The translations under genes and the position numbers were made by a program. The notes below the pieces were generated by a model. The model did no database searches. It was not told where the DNA came from and worked only from the letters and a program-made list of their open reading frames with translations. DNA of 64,000 nucleotides from positions 473,385 through 537,384 of the forward strand of contig VZRN01005851.1 of the NCBI GenBank assembly GCA_013397935.1, given 5' to 3'. Source of the stretch: Dasyornis broadbenti. Its lineage: Eukaryota; Chordata; Aves; Passeriformes; Dasyornithidae. This document shows positions 26,710-37,600 of this stretch, piece by piece. Position 1 is the first letter of the stretch. Each line of letters opens with the position of its first letter.

Positions 26710-26904
26710 ATTTACTGTGAGCGTGGTGAGGCACTGGCACAGGTTGCCCAGAGAAGCTGTGGATGCTTCATAGCTTGAAGTGTTCAAGGCCAGGTTGCAT
26801 GGGGCTTTGAGCAACCAGGTCTAGTGAAAAGTGTCCCTGCCCATGGCAGGGGCATTGGAACCAGATGGTCTTTAAAGTCCCTCTCAACCCTAACCACTCT
26901 GTAT
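26710..26904 (+). mobile_element. CR1 LINE 3' end
   Basis: This is a well-preserved CR1 3' end. It starts at 'tttactgtgagcgtggtgag' and proceeds through 'gcactggcacaggttgccca', 'tgttcaaggccaggttgcat', 'ggggctttgagcaaccaggt', 'gtgtccctgcccatggcagg' and 'gatggtctttaaagtccctc', ending at 'aaccactctgta'. The terminal octamer array is almost lost. It is the same 3' type as the nested copy at 4494-4678. A minus-strand open frame of about 121 codons (26768-27133) that overlaps it is antisense to the repeat and not a gene. Confidence 0.92.
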
Positions 26905-29323
26905 TTCTTCTCACAGGTATATTCTCAGTTTTACTGACTTCTGAATTGCAGCTAATTTCAGTTTCTTCCACCCCAAAAAACTTTTTCTCTCCATCTGCTT
27001 CTTTGCCATACACAGGAAGTCTTCTGCCCGAGGGAGGAAGGGAGCACAAGAGGAAGAATGCAGTTCTCCTCTGCTGCTTTTTGGAGAGTGTTCCTTGACA
27101 TCTGGTGTGGAAAACTGGTTGCCACTTATTCAATCTAGGAAGACTCCAAATAAAATAGTAAAACTGTTACTGTTCACCACAAGGTTAAACTGAAAAGCTG
27201 GATATTTTCTTTTAAATAACCACAGAAATATTTTACCTGGAAACAAATCCTCATGATTTCAGCTTCTCATGTTTACATCTATTCACAAGAAATTTAACAA
27301 ATCACTGCAAAGATCAAATCACTAGGAATGTAGCACTCATAACTAACTTTGAAGCTCTAGAGAAATTCAAATTTAAATTTTCACTTTCCAGCCATTTGCT
27401 GCACTATATTCAGTACAACCAAGTCTTGCAGAGGAACATATATGTTAATGTAATTTATATCAAAGGCTATTAGCTTATTGTTGGTTTGGAAGAGGTTTTT
27501 TAAATTTGCTTCTTTGTTTGTTTGGTTTTTCTTGTTTGTTTGTTTGTTTGTTTGTTTTTTGGGGGTTTTTTTGAGACTGACTATTAACATGTTAAACAAA
27601 TTATGAAATTATTTCAGATAAGTCAAATACTTTACATAATTTTTTATTATAATATGAGATTGCTGGTATGATTTGTTTATGTCTACCTCTGTTTCTATTT
27701 CTGCCAGCATTTGATGATTCAACATAAGCATGATTCTCTGTGACTCTTTGGAGTGTTGCCAAAGATGATGATGATAACACTTTGAGTGACTTACATGTAT
27801 GTAGTGCTGTAAAATAGCTTGACAGTCTTTCTGTTTCTCTTCTATTATTTTTCTTTTTCAGTAGAACCTTGCAGAAGAAAACAAGGATACCTGGAAACAT
27901 CTTTGAAGAGGGGATTTTTTTCCCACAAACTGTGAAATTTAAATGTAATTTTGAAAAGGGATATAGCTAACTAAATGGAAAAACCTTAGCTGTCATTGAT
28001 CCTACCATAAACTTAAAAATTTAGGAATTTTTTCTCAAGATCATTGAAAATCCAACCACATTAACCACTTTAGAGTGCCCTTTTGTCCAATAATTTCCCC
28101 TTTTGGGTGACACACAGAAAAGGCAATTATAGATCATAGCTATACATTTCAGAGTCTCAAAATTATACTCAGTTTAGAGCTGTCTTTATTGCTTATCTAT
28201 CCAAGTATGTTGAATCTCCAAAGCATGAATTTAACCATAGCTTTGGGTTTAGATATTCTGAAAATAAGTGATTTTGAAAATAATTAGGTGTTTGGAAGCT
28301 ACTAGCAAAGTAATTATGCCCTGTTGTAAAATAAAACAGGACACAAAAATCATACTACACTGGAGTGTTTGGAAAGGAGGTTTGCTCCCTATTTTGGTAA
28401 AAAAAGGTTAAAAATGAGACATTTTTCAATCTGTAAGCTTTTTAAGAGAAAACCAAAGCAATATCTCCTTTATAATCCCTTTTCATTACAAGTTCTTGGA
28501 ATTCCTCTCTACAAGCAGCCTGCAGCAGGTCAATTAAAAGAACCCTTTAAATCATATTACATATTAATAGGAAATAAAATATTTATTCTTATTTTAATAA
28601 AAAGTAACCAATAATTCAAAGCTGGGGAGGCTTTTGACAATTTTCACAAAAATTTGTAACTTTGACCTCTTTGTGCATCACAGATTTTTATATCACACAC
28701 TCTGAAATACTGGAAACGTCAACTCCTTTATCTGTATGCTTGCTTATTAGATAAAATATGATATATAATGTTTTTTAATTGGTTATGTATTCTACAGAAG
28801 ATTATCTCTTTGCTGTAATTTTTACTTCTAAAGTAAGCTTTTTAAACACCCTGAACTGGCTAGATTTCCTTTACTGAGGTTACTTAAAACTAATGTAGTT
28901 CTGCAAGTCTCTCCCTGAGATGGGTATCCTTCTCAGAGAGAAACACTTCTCTTGATTATTGCAAACCCCACCACTGAAACCCTACTGATTCCCTTTTTGT
29001 GTGTGTTAAAATGTGTTTGATTAAAGAACCTAAGAATTGTACTTCCAACAAAGGTTACCTTTCAACTTGGATTTTAATTTCCTGTCGTTCATGTTGATCA
29101 GTTATTATGAGAATGAACAGGTGAACTTAAAAGCCTGTGCTAAAATTGTTCACCTCCTGTTCACCCATACAGGAAAAAGCAAGACTAAGGGAGGGGAATT
29201 ATTATGACCATCAAGTTAGAAGCTTCTAGTCTGGCCTTTACTGATTGTAATCAAGCTCCTTATGCCGACAGAAAAAAAAAAAATAAAAAAGGGCAAAACC
29301 GTGTAGTTTCAAAGAAACTGTAA
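26905..29323. other. Anonymous AT-rich non-coding DNA
   Basis: Nothing gene-like is recognised. It contains the (GTTT)n tract listed separately and an A-rich run at 29272-29290. Open frames on the minus strand at 27381-27599 and 27601-27900 are lysine/asparagine-rich and partly read the (GTTT)n tract in antisense. Confidence 0.55.
27514..27567 (+). repeat. (GTTT)n microsatellite and T/G-rich tail
   Basis: Two runs of GTTT units are separated by GGTTTTTC and followed by T6-G5-T7. Composition resembles the larger tract at 12510-12658. Confidence 0.9.
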
Positions 29324-29409
29324 TTTCATGATTTTTTTTACATACAATCCATTAATGTAAAGAAAACTTCCCAATTTTGTGTTAGTAATGTTACATACTT
29401 TAGTCCTTT
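29324..29409 (+). repeat. Dispersed repeat, copy A (about 86 bp)
   Basis: This segment recurs in the same orientation about 1.98 kb downstream at 31308-31397. Shared blocks, in order, are ATGATTTTTTTT, CAATCCATT, AAGAAAAC, CCAATTTT and the perfect 20-mer TTAGTAATGTTACATACTTT (here 29382-29401), then GTCCTT. Several substitutions and small indels separate the copies. Similarity stops at similar points on both sides. I do not recognise the family; it may be an old transposon piece or a local duplication. Confidence 0.8.
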
Positions 29410-31269
29410 ACTATACTGTAAGCCACTGTCCAAATCTAATAAATTATTTTAAGGATTCCTTAAAGACAACATAGGCAAAACAGTTTTGTTGTATCAGAAA
29501 GGCTCTTCTCAAGAACAGGGTTAAATGGGAAGTAGGAGGAGTTTAATGAGAACATAAGCTCATATTCTTTGACAAAGCTTGATCATCATTTGATCATTTG
29601 ACTTGCACAATTTCACTGTCCAGCTTTTCCACCCTATTCAGCTTACCTTTCCCCTGTAAAGGCAAAATATTAGTATATTGCATCCCTCACTTTCTTCAGC
29701 CATTGAACAGATAACATTTAATATTGAAGTTGTCAGCTTTCAGGGTCAGCCAACTCTGTGAGTTTTGTAAAACATTGCTCAAGAACAGACGACAGCAACA
29801 CATACCGTATTTGTAGACTGTAAAAATTATTTTAAATATGATACCTGACAGTCATTAATTTGGGATATTCTGCAGCCTTGTCTCTAAATTGCAAGATCTG
29901 TCAGTCATATGCAGAAATAAACATTGACTCTTCCTCACTGATATAAGTAAAATGCAGATAAAAGAGGAAGAAAAATACCATACTAGCATGAAAATAAACA
30001 ACTTAGAGTTACAAAAAAATTTTGTCTTTGAGCAAGTCCTTCCCAACTCAGCACAAACTGGAAGCTTAGACTAATAGGAAAAATAGTCAATACAGCCATT
30101 TGCTTAGTCACAGAGATCAAAGTCATAAAAGTAAACAACAGTTAACTTAATGTTACACTGCAAATAGTAAATCCTTGAGTAAAAAATTGTGTCTATTCAC
30201 TAAGTATGTGATATTCTACAAGTTCTGTTTCTTTAGTGACAAAGACTTGTTAGACCATGACTGGAAGAAATTGCAGATTAAAACCATGATTATCTTGTAC
30301 ATAATGTAAGTCAATGCAACGTCAGTGTAAAATAGCATGTGGTAGAACTTCCAGAAGTTCAAATTCAAAAAGTAAAACATATGCATTCATAGTTTTAAAT
30401 TAAATTCCTTTCACCCTGTCTCTCCTAACACCAGCAGTGATTAGGTTGTTTGTCTAGAACTTCAGATACTAGACAATGTTTGATTACCTGTGAACCAAAT
30501 GAGGTGTGCTTTTAATGAAATTTACACTGCCGGGAGCATTTAAATTCAATGCTTTTGTTCATAGGAGACATCAGTGTGTCCCACACCATTGAGAAGTCAT
30601 TATTATTAACTATACTATATATTATTTTGTAATACATATGTTGTTATATACTGTATCTGGTATTATTGCATATCTTGCTTTATTGTTACATACTGGATCA
30701 GTATGTAGCAAGCCTAAGCCCATGGTACAGTGTATGTCTTTACCCCAGTGTGAATCCCACACATTCAGTTCTCATTTTGCCACTTACTGTTTTCCCAAAA
30801 TAAAGGCGGTGCTTGATGCAATACCCCTTTTCTCCACCACCCAGGGTTTTGTCACTTGCTTTCTCCTTTGAAAGAGGACTGCTTCTGTAGTCTAGTTAGA
30901 AGAGAAAACAATGCAAGACGCTTCTCTCTGTTTTGGGGAGAAAAGGGGTTGCCATATTCCCTATGATGAAAGAAAGCAACAGACAACTTCACAAGAACCA
31001 GCTTGATAGGAACATTTTTTAGAATTGCTTGTTTGGCAGGGGAAGATGAAGAAATTTTTTCTCAACATACTCTTTATTGCTGAATTTTGTCTTAGATCCC
31101 CATTCACCTTCTAATATTGCTAGAAATGCAGCTACTGTAATTGTTACTTGACTGCCTTGGGTTAGATTGTACATGTATACAAAGATTCTGCATGTATACA
31201 TATGAACAGTTGTTTGTCTCTGAGGTTTTTGTTTTATAGTCTTTGTTCTTTTGGCCATTAAAATGTACT
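29410..31269. other. Anonymous AT-rich non-coding DNA between the two repeat copies
   Basis: No gene is recognised. Open frames do not exceed about 80 codons. No additional copy of the flanking repeat was noticed. Confidence 0.55.
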
Positions 31270-31304
31270 TATTACTTATTACTGCAACATAGTAATAAGT
31301 AATA
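31270..31304. repeat. Perfect inverted repeat: 14-bp arms, 7-bp loop
   Basis: The left arm TATTACTTATTACT (31270-31283) and right arm AGTAATAAGTAATA (31291-31304) are exact reverse complements around the loop GCAACAT. The stem is AT-rich and lacks a following T-run in either direction that would make a canonical terminator, which would not be relevant in this genome anyway. It lies four bases upstream of repeat copy B. Confidence 0.9.
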
Positions 31305-31307
31305 TCC

Positions 31308-31397
31308 TTTTATGATTTTTTTTCTATGCACAATCCATTTATACAAAAGAAAACTCTCCAATTTTTTTTTTTAGTAATGTTACATACTTTGGTCCTT
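31308..31397 (+). repeat. Dispersed repeat, copy B (about 90 bp)
   Basis: Partner of copy A at 29324-29409. The 20-mer TTAGTAATGTTACATACTTT lies here at 31371-31390. Compared with copy A it has a longer T-run before that 20-mer and a one-base insertion near CACAATCC. The perfect hairpin at 31270-31304 sits directly upstream; copy A has no such hairpin. Confidence 0.8.
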
Positions 31398-34300
31398 ATA
31401 ACATGTAGAGCTCCCATATAGTATACTACTTTTTGTTCTGTATTATCAAAGTTCCTCGAGTGCAGATTAGAAGTATTTCAGTACACTGTGATTTCTTTTA
31501 CTTTGTATATTTTGTACAATAAGTGAAACAGTGATAAATTTTTGGTTGAACTTGATATTCATGAAGGAGTGCATATTCACTTTGTCTAAAACCATTAGAA
31601 AAACACACAATGGAAAAAGTTGCTGAAAATATCAAAACCAAAAATATTTGAAAATTTTAACTTCTCAGGAAAACAAGCAATGTTTTGGAACTAGGTTTTA
31701 TTCTGTTAACAATAAAAATCTCTTAGTATTTCAGCCTTACTTGTAGGATATTAAACTGTCTTGCTTTCCCTTTTCTGTGGTTTCATCTTTTTCCCTGTAA
31801 ATATCTTTGCACTTACCACACTTATGATTCAGAGAATAAACTACAGAGCTAGCAAGGTTTATCCTCTGCCTTTTTTTAAAATCTCTGTCTACTAAGAATA
31901 TGTAGCCATAAGATTAAGGGTATCTATCCTATCCTTGATGCATGAACATAAATCTTATAAAGTTTATAGGAATTATGTGAACAGTAAGTGAAAACTACCC
32001 CTGTGGGGTAATAAAAAGGATCTCTGGTAAGATCAGAGGAGAGAGAAATGTCAGTGCCATTCATTTAAAAAGTTCTGAATTTTCTGGAAAAACATAAATC
32101 TCACTTCTTAGAGAATATTGTGAATTCCCACATTACCAAATCCCACGTTTTTCTCCTTTAGGAATGATTTCCTCATAATGGCTTTTCTATGCAACTTCTC
32201 CAATGGAGGTAATCTGTATTTTGACTTTATGTCCAGATTTCTACACCACATAAAATGTGAATTGTTCAGTGCCATCAATTTAATGTTTATCCTACTTCTG
32301 TGGGAGACTGTCGTTTTCCCATTTCCAGTAAGTCACTTACCAGTATAACAGCAGTAATACAAATAAGAGGGTTTTATTCCATCTTTTTATTCTATTCATA
32401 TCATATGCTATCTTTTGCTCTGATGTTACTTTCTGAAGGAAAACTATTTCACAGAAATATTCAACTTCACCATTTGTCAGAGCTTAAGATTTCATCAAAG
32501 AAAACTCAAACTAAAACTTGGAGATGTCTTCTAATAAATAGGAATGCAGGTATCTTCTGGGTCATATGTTGGTTTTCAAAAGAAATATATAATTGGTTTA
32601 TTTTATTTCAGGGCTTTTTCCTTTTTTTGTTTTTTCAATTGTCTACTGAAAAATAGCTTATAGTATTATATGTGACACTGCTTTTCAAGAAAATTATTTT
32701 CTTCTGGCATTCTAGCCTCATTCTACATTATTATTGTCTCTTTTTGGCATTTCTTTTGCATAATTCAACAGTACAATCTGCAGTGGGTAAACTATATTTC
32801 AAGAGAAAAGCATCCAAATCCCTCTGCTCAGGGATGTTTTACAAGGATGAGACTGCAGGATGTGTTCTCTAAGTTAACATCAGGGAGTGTAGAGCAATGA
32901 ATAAAGGTGACCATGAAGTACATTTAAATTACCCTTTCCTGCTCTGAGTCAGAGCCTCATGCAGCCCATGGTGTCCATGCTGGACAATCGGACAGTTTAT
33001 GTGACAGAACTTCTACACATGTGTGGCTTTCCGAAGGTTCTCAGGATGAAACTTCTACATAGCTGTTATCTGTTTGGTCCAACAAAGTCACAGGAGATGT
33101 TTAGTAGGTGTTTGGCTGCTGTTGCTGCCCATTTGAGAGATGCGCTGAGGAGTATTTGTAATATTTCGATATGTGCCAAGACATTTTTCCCTTTACTATA
33201 ATTGGGCAACTTTTTGTCATACACCTACTACTGAAGGGGTAATAAGAAAGGACACCTAGCAGCAATTTGGGTTTCTTACGCTAGTGACTTTTGGAAGGGG
33301 ATGAGTATGTAGCCCCATGGAAGAGAACCAAACAGATCACAGAAATTCAATAATAGTCTCCTGAATTTTCATCTGTCCTAAGTTAACCTTTCCGTATTAT
33401 TTGGTTAGGCTAATAAGAACAAGCCACACAGATTTGAAAGACGATTCCTCAAGGATGCAATCAAGGTAACACTCAATCCTCCTGTCTCAGACAGCTGAGG
33501 ACACAGCAGAATTCCAGCAAGCTGGCATCAGGGGCAGACTGCTCCAGAGATGAAGGTCAGCCAACAGCTGAGGATGACAACGAGGCAGGCAAGGATGGAG
33601 ACATGACTGCCAAACTCCATCCTCACAGTCTCCTCACAGGCTCGTGGTGAGCAGAGCAGGTCTGGTGTCAGCAGGAGTTGAGAGCACCACACGGGTCTGT
33701 AGCAGAGAGAGATCCCAGCACTGCTGTGGCATATCTCGCCCAGGACACGGGACAAGTAGCCCAGCTAAACAGAACTGCAAAGCAAGGCAGGGCAGACCTC
33801 GGTCTCATGGCTCATTCTGCACAGCTCTTTCTGCACAGCTGTCTGACCTTAGGTCACACAGCTGCACCAAAATCTAGACTTAAGCCTAGCCAGCCAAACC
33901 CCTGGCGGTTTGAAGGAAGAAGAAATTACACCCATGGCTTAAAGACATTTGGATTTCAAAAGCTACAAAAGGATTTAATTTCAGTCACGTTGGTAGATAC
34001 TGAAAACAGAACTAAAACAAATGTATCATGTCCTCCAGTTTTTGTATAACTGTGTAACCCCAACCAACCTGAAGAGGCTGGCAATTTTAGATTGTAGTGC
34101 TTGTTACCAAGAGATGGCAATTGACGGTGTGAGGGGGAAGATGTGCAGCTCTGTTTTGTAAATAATAAAGGGAGAACATTTCCGTGGAGTCGTCTACAAG
34201 TCAAGCCTGAAAATTCTTACACAAATTTACAAGTTAGCAGATAATAAGTTCTATATTACTACGAGCAAACCTACCTTGTCAATTTGTATCATTAGGAGAC

Positions 34301-34590
34301 AAAGATATACCGGCTTTGCATATTTTTCATCCTTCTAATTAATAGGTAGAAACAATCATGATACTTGTTAAAGCTGATGAAAACTTTGTGATCAAACTCA
34401 GGTCCAATCTGGGGTATTTGGCACAGTTTATATGAAATACAAGTTTAGAACAGATTCACTGGCTCAAGGAAATAGGATGACCTCTTCAGGGCTGCATACC
34501 ATTTTGATGTGTGACACCTTTTTTTTCAGCTCAGAGAAAGATGAGAACTTTTATGTACTCTCTTTGCAAATCAAAAGATATATCTAAAAA
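31398..34590. other. Anonymous DNA, GC-richer around 33.5-33.9 kb
   Basis: No gene is recognised. At 33500-33880 the DNA is clearly richer in G and C than its surroundings and open on both strands (for example 33678-34049 plus, about 123 codons; 33528-33755 minus). The peptides resemble nothing known to me and the frames overlap, so composition is the simplest reason. The stretch ends at the assembly gap. Confidence 0.5.
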
Positions 34591-34654
34591 NNNNNNNNNN
34601 NNNNNNNNNNNNNNNNNNNNNNNNNNNNNNNNNNNNNNNNNNNNNNNNNNNNNN
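34591..34654. other. Assembly gap of 64 N
   Basis: Sixty-four consecutive undetermined bases. The unusual length suggests an estimated scaffold gap. Flanks are ordinary AT-rich DNA ending in an A-run on the left, and nothing can be said about the missing content. Confidence 1.
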
Positions 34655-37600
34655 GGAATTTTGCCAGAGCTATTCTAACAGACTGTTGAAATTCAAGTAA
34701 TCTGCATACCTGTATAAAAGGAACAGCTGATATCACTGAATGTGTTTTTCAACTCAGCTGCTTCAGCGGATGAAACTGATTCCAGCCAGCTTCAGCCATG
34801 GACTTAACTATACATCAGATGCAAATTCCCAAACAGAGGTTTCAAGAACATTCACATAATATGAACCTGTTTTTCACAGTCCAGTGCATTCATTGCTGAA
34901 TAACAGATGTTGAAAAGAAATTTAGGCACTGAGGGGCAGGGCTGGGTTATCAGCTCCCAAAACTGGCCTGGGCTTCAAGTAGTGCAACCATGTTCCTGCC
35001 AAGTCAGTGAATGTATGATATGCATTTGGCTTGTGTTCAAGTCCTACTGTGTGAAAGCCTACAATCTGTGTCAATCAAAAGACTGATGGATTGCAAAATG
35101 GTGTGCAATTTTAATTTGATGGGAAGTTGGAGATGAATTTTGATGTCTGAAGTATACACTTACTGTTTTATTGCAGTTTAACACTGAAGATAAGAGGATT
35201 AGAAAGAAAAATAGGAATGTGCTCAGGTTTACTAAGGTAATTGGTGAGTCTGTACTTCTATTAATTTTTTTATAAGCAATAATAAAATGTGGTAAATGCA
35301 AAAGTGTATTCATATTCAGACTGGAAGGGAAGACTGTCATAAAAACCACAGCCACCACTACAATGTTTCCCATCATTTACATTTTAATAGTAGGCACAGA
35401 GTCTTGTTTAGACACTGCTACATTTGAAAATTATTGCTAAAATTTGTCACTTCAGGTGGTAGATTCTGTTACTTGTGTTCAATGACCACTTTTATTGTAC
35501 CTTTGTTTTATAGCAACAGTAGGAAGACATTTTCCTCTGTTTACACACTTTTCTTCTACCACTTTTCTTCTTGCTCTCCTTCAGATTGCTTCTCTAGGAT
35601 TTACTGACTACATATCCTGGTTGGGAATATGTTTTCCAGGCCTTCTTAGCAACTTTCATTAGTGTTATGGGGTAATAATGTAGAACACTGGGTACAATAA
35701 CCCAAAATCTCTATGTGTTGTCACTTGATGCTGAGGAAAGTTGATTTTTTTGATATTTTCAGACAAAGGCAGTTTTAAGTACAAATATTTCCATTTCTGG
35801 TTGGGCTTAAAGGTTCAACAATGAATCTTTGGATTCCTTCACTCAATTTTTATAGCATAAAAAGTGCTAACAGGTGACCATGTATTGCAGCTAGTAGCTT
35901 TTTCAGGGGGGAGGTGTGGATGGAGGCAGATGGTTATGTTCCTGAAGGTGTAGAGAAAAGAAGAAATCCATTAGGTAGTGTAATTTTCTCTCCCAGTTCT
36001 TTTGCAATTATTGTAATGAGAAAAAAGTCCAAATTTCTTTACAGTATATTGCTAATATTTCCTTATGAAAAAGTTCAGTGTTAACTATACAAGAAGTAAT
36101 CCCACTCAAAACATTTGATAAGGCATTTAACAGCAGTTTTGGAAAGACATAAAGTATCCTTGGCTTGGCTTTTCCTTTCTGCTGGTTCAGCAACAAATCA
36201 GCCAAAAAAATCATAACTCTGTTAATTCACACATCCATATACTCAGGAGAAGAGTATATAGGCGAAGAATTCTTTAGGATGGCTCCAGCCTAACTTAACT
36301 ATACTGATCTAAGTAGTACTGTATTTACATTTTTCAAATGCATACTTCGGTACAGGCAACAAATAATTAAAGTTATTGATTATGTTGTGTTCTGTTGCAG
36401 TGATTTTTAAAAAGCCTCAGCTAAAATGTGTTGATGTCCTAAAGAGGTTCCCTGTTATTTTTGATGAAATTATTGCTCAATATATTATAAGGCAAAACCT
36501 AAAGGAATAGTTCAAATGCTCTGCAGCCCTTGTTTAGGTTAAGCAAGTTTAGATATTTGCTTTGTTTTGAACTAGAACCCAGTTAGTATATGATTGGCCG
36601 GCTAATTATAGAACCTGAGTATTTAAAATACAGAACATATTAAAAAATTTCCTAATGAAATTCATGTAAATACTCATAAAATCTCATTCAAGAAGCCTAA
36701 CCAAATGGAATAGAATCTTATCATATTTTTTAAAGGTACTGCTCAGCCTGTCATAAATATAGGAAAAAAACCACAAGCAAGCCAATTGATTTTTAATCTC
36801 CTTTACTTTAAAACACTATTCTCCTTTATACCATCATTTTCTATGTGGATGTATTTGTGTAAAGATGCACCAAAATTTTTGTGGTTTGTGCAGGTACTTT
36901 GTTACTGGCTTTCATACGCCAACTGTGCAACAGCTTTTCTAATTTCAAACGCTGTGTGGGTAAGTGCTGTAAAATCATTTCTCCGAGTGCTCATATAAAG
37001 GATTTAGATAAAAGCCTGAGTGGTCTGTTTAAAGAAAGACTCTTTAATGTAACCTCTCCATGTAACAATCAAAAGATGTCCATGTGGGAGAGGAATCATA
37101 TCCTACAATTCTAAAGAGGATGCTACTTCTGTAGCCAAGGCAAAGCAGATTCTAGTCATGTCTTGAGTGTGTTTTGTTGAAGACATACAATGTTGTTGGA
37201 TGAAATGCCTCAGAACAGTTCCTCAGTCAGCTAAATTCCAAAATGGAAAAAAGAAAAGTTATGCTGCACTGAGAAGGACATGCCTTATTGTTTTTATAAA
37301 TAAAAAGATAAAAATAAAAAATATTTTTATCGAAGTAGTAAAAAAAATTAACAAAGCTTACAGCATACCCTAAAAGAATTCGTTCAGTGTAAAAACGATA
37401 AACTTCCATATCCTATTTAAAAGTAGAGTGTAATTTAAATTTCTTGAAAGGAAACCATACTGCTTATATGTACTTTGATATTAATACTATGTTACTCTGG
37501 AAACTAATAATTAGTTGTGAGCTATGAGCTATATGGTGAGCAGTTTTCTTGAAAAACTATGCCCAGTATGTACTGAGGTATATTGAAGATAGTCTAAGAA

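Noticed and set aside
26768..27133. Minus-strand open frame of about 121 codons
   Set aside because: Its C-terminal third is antisense to the CR1 3' end at 26710-26904; no protein similarity is seen.
33528..34049. GC-richer stretch with frames on both strands as an exon
   Set aside because: Several overlapping frames are open at once, which points to composition; no protein family is recognised.
34591..34654. Run of N as a biological feature
   Set aside because: It is an assembly gap.
37307..37331. 9-bp-arm AT hairpin (GATAAAAAT / ATTTTTATC)
   Set aside because: Short, AT-only arms in AT-rich DNA are expected by chance.
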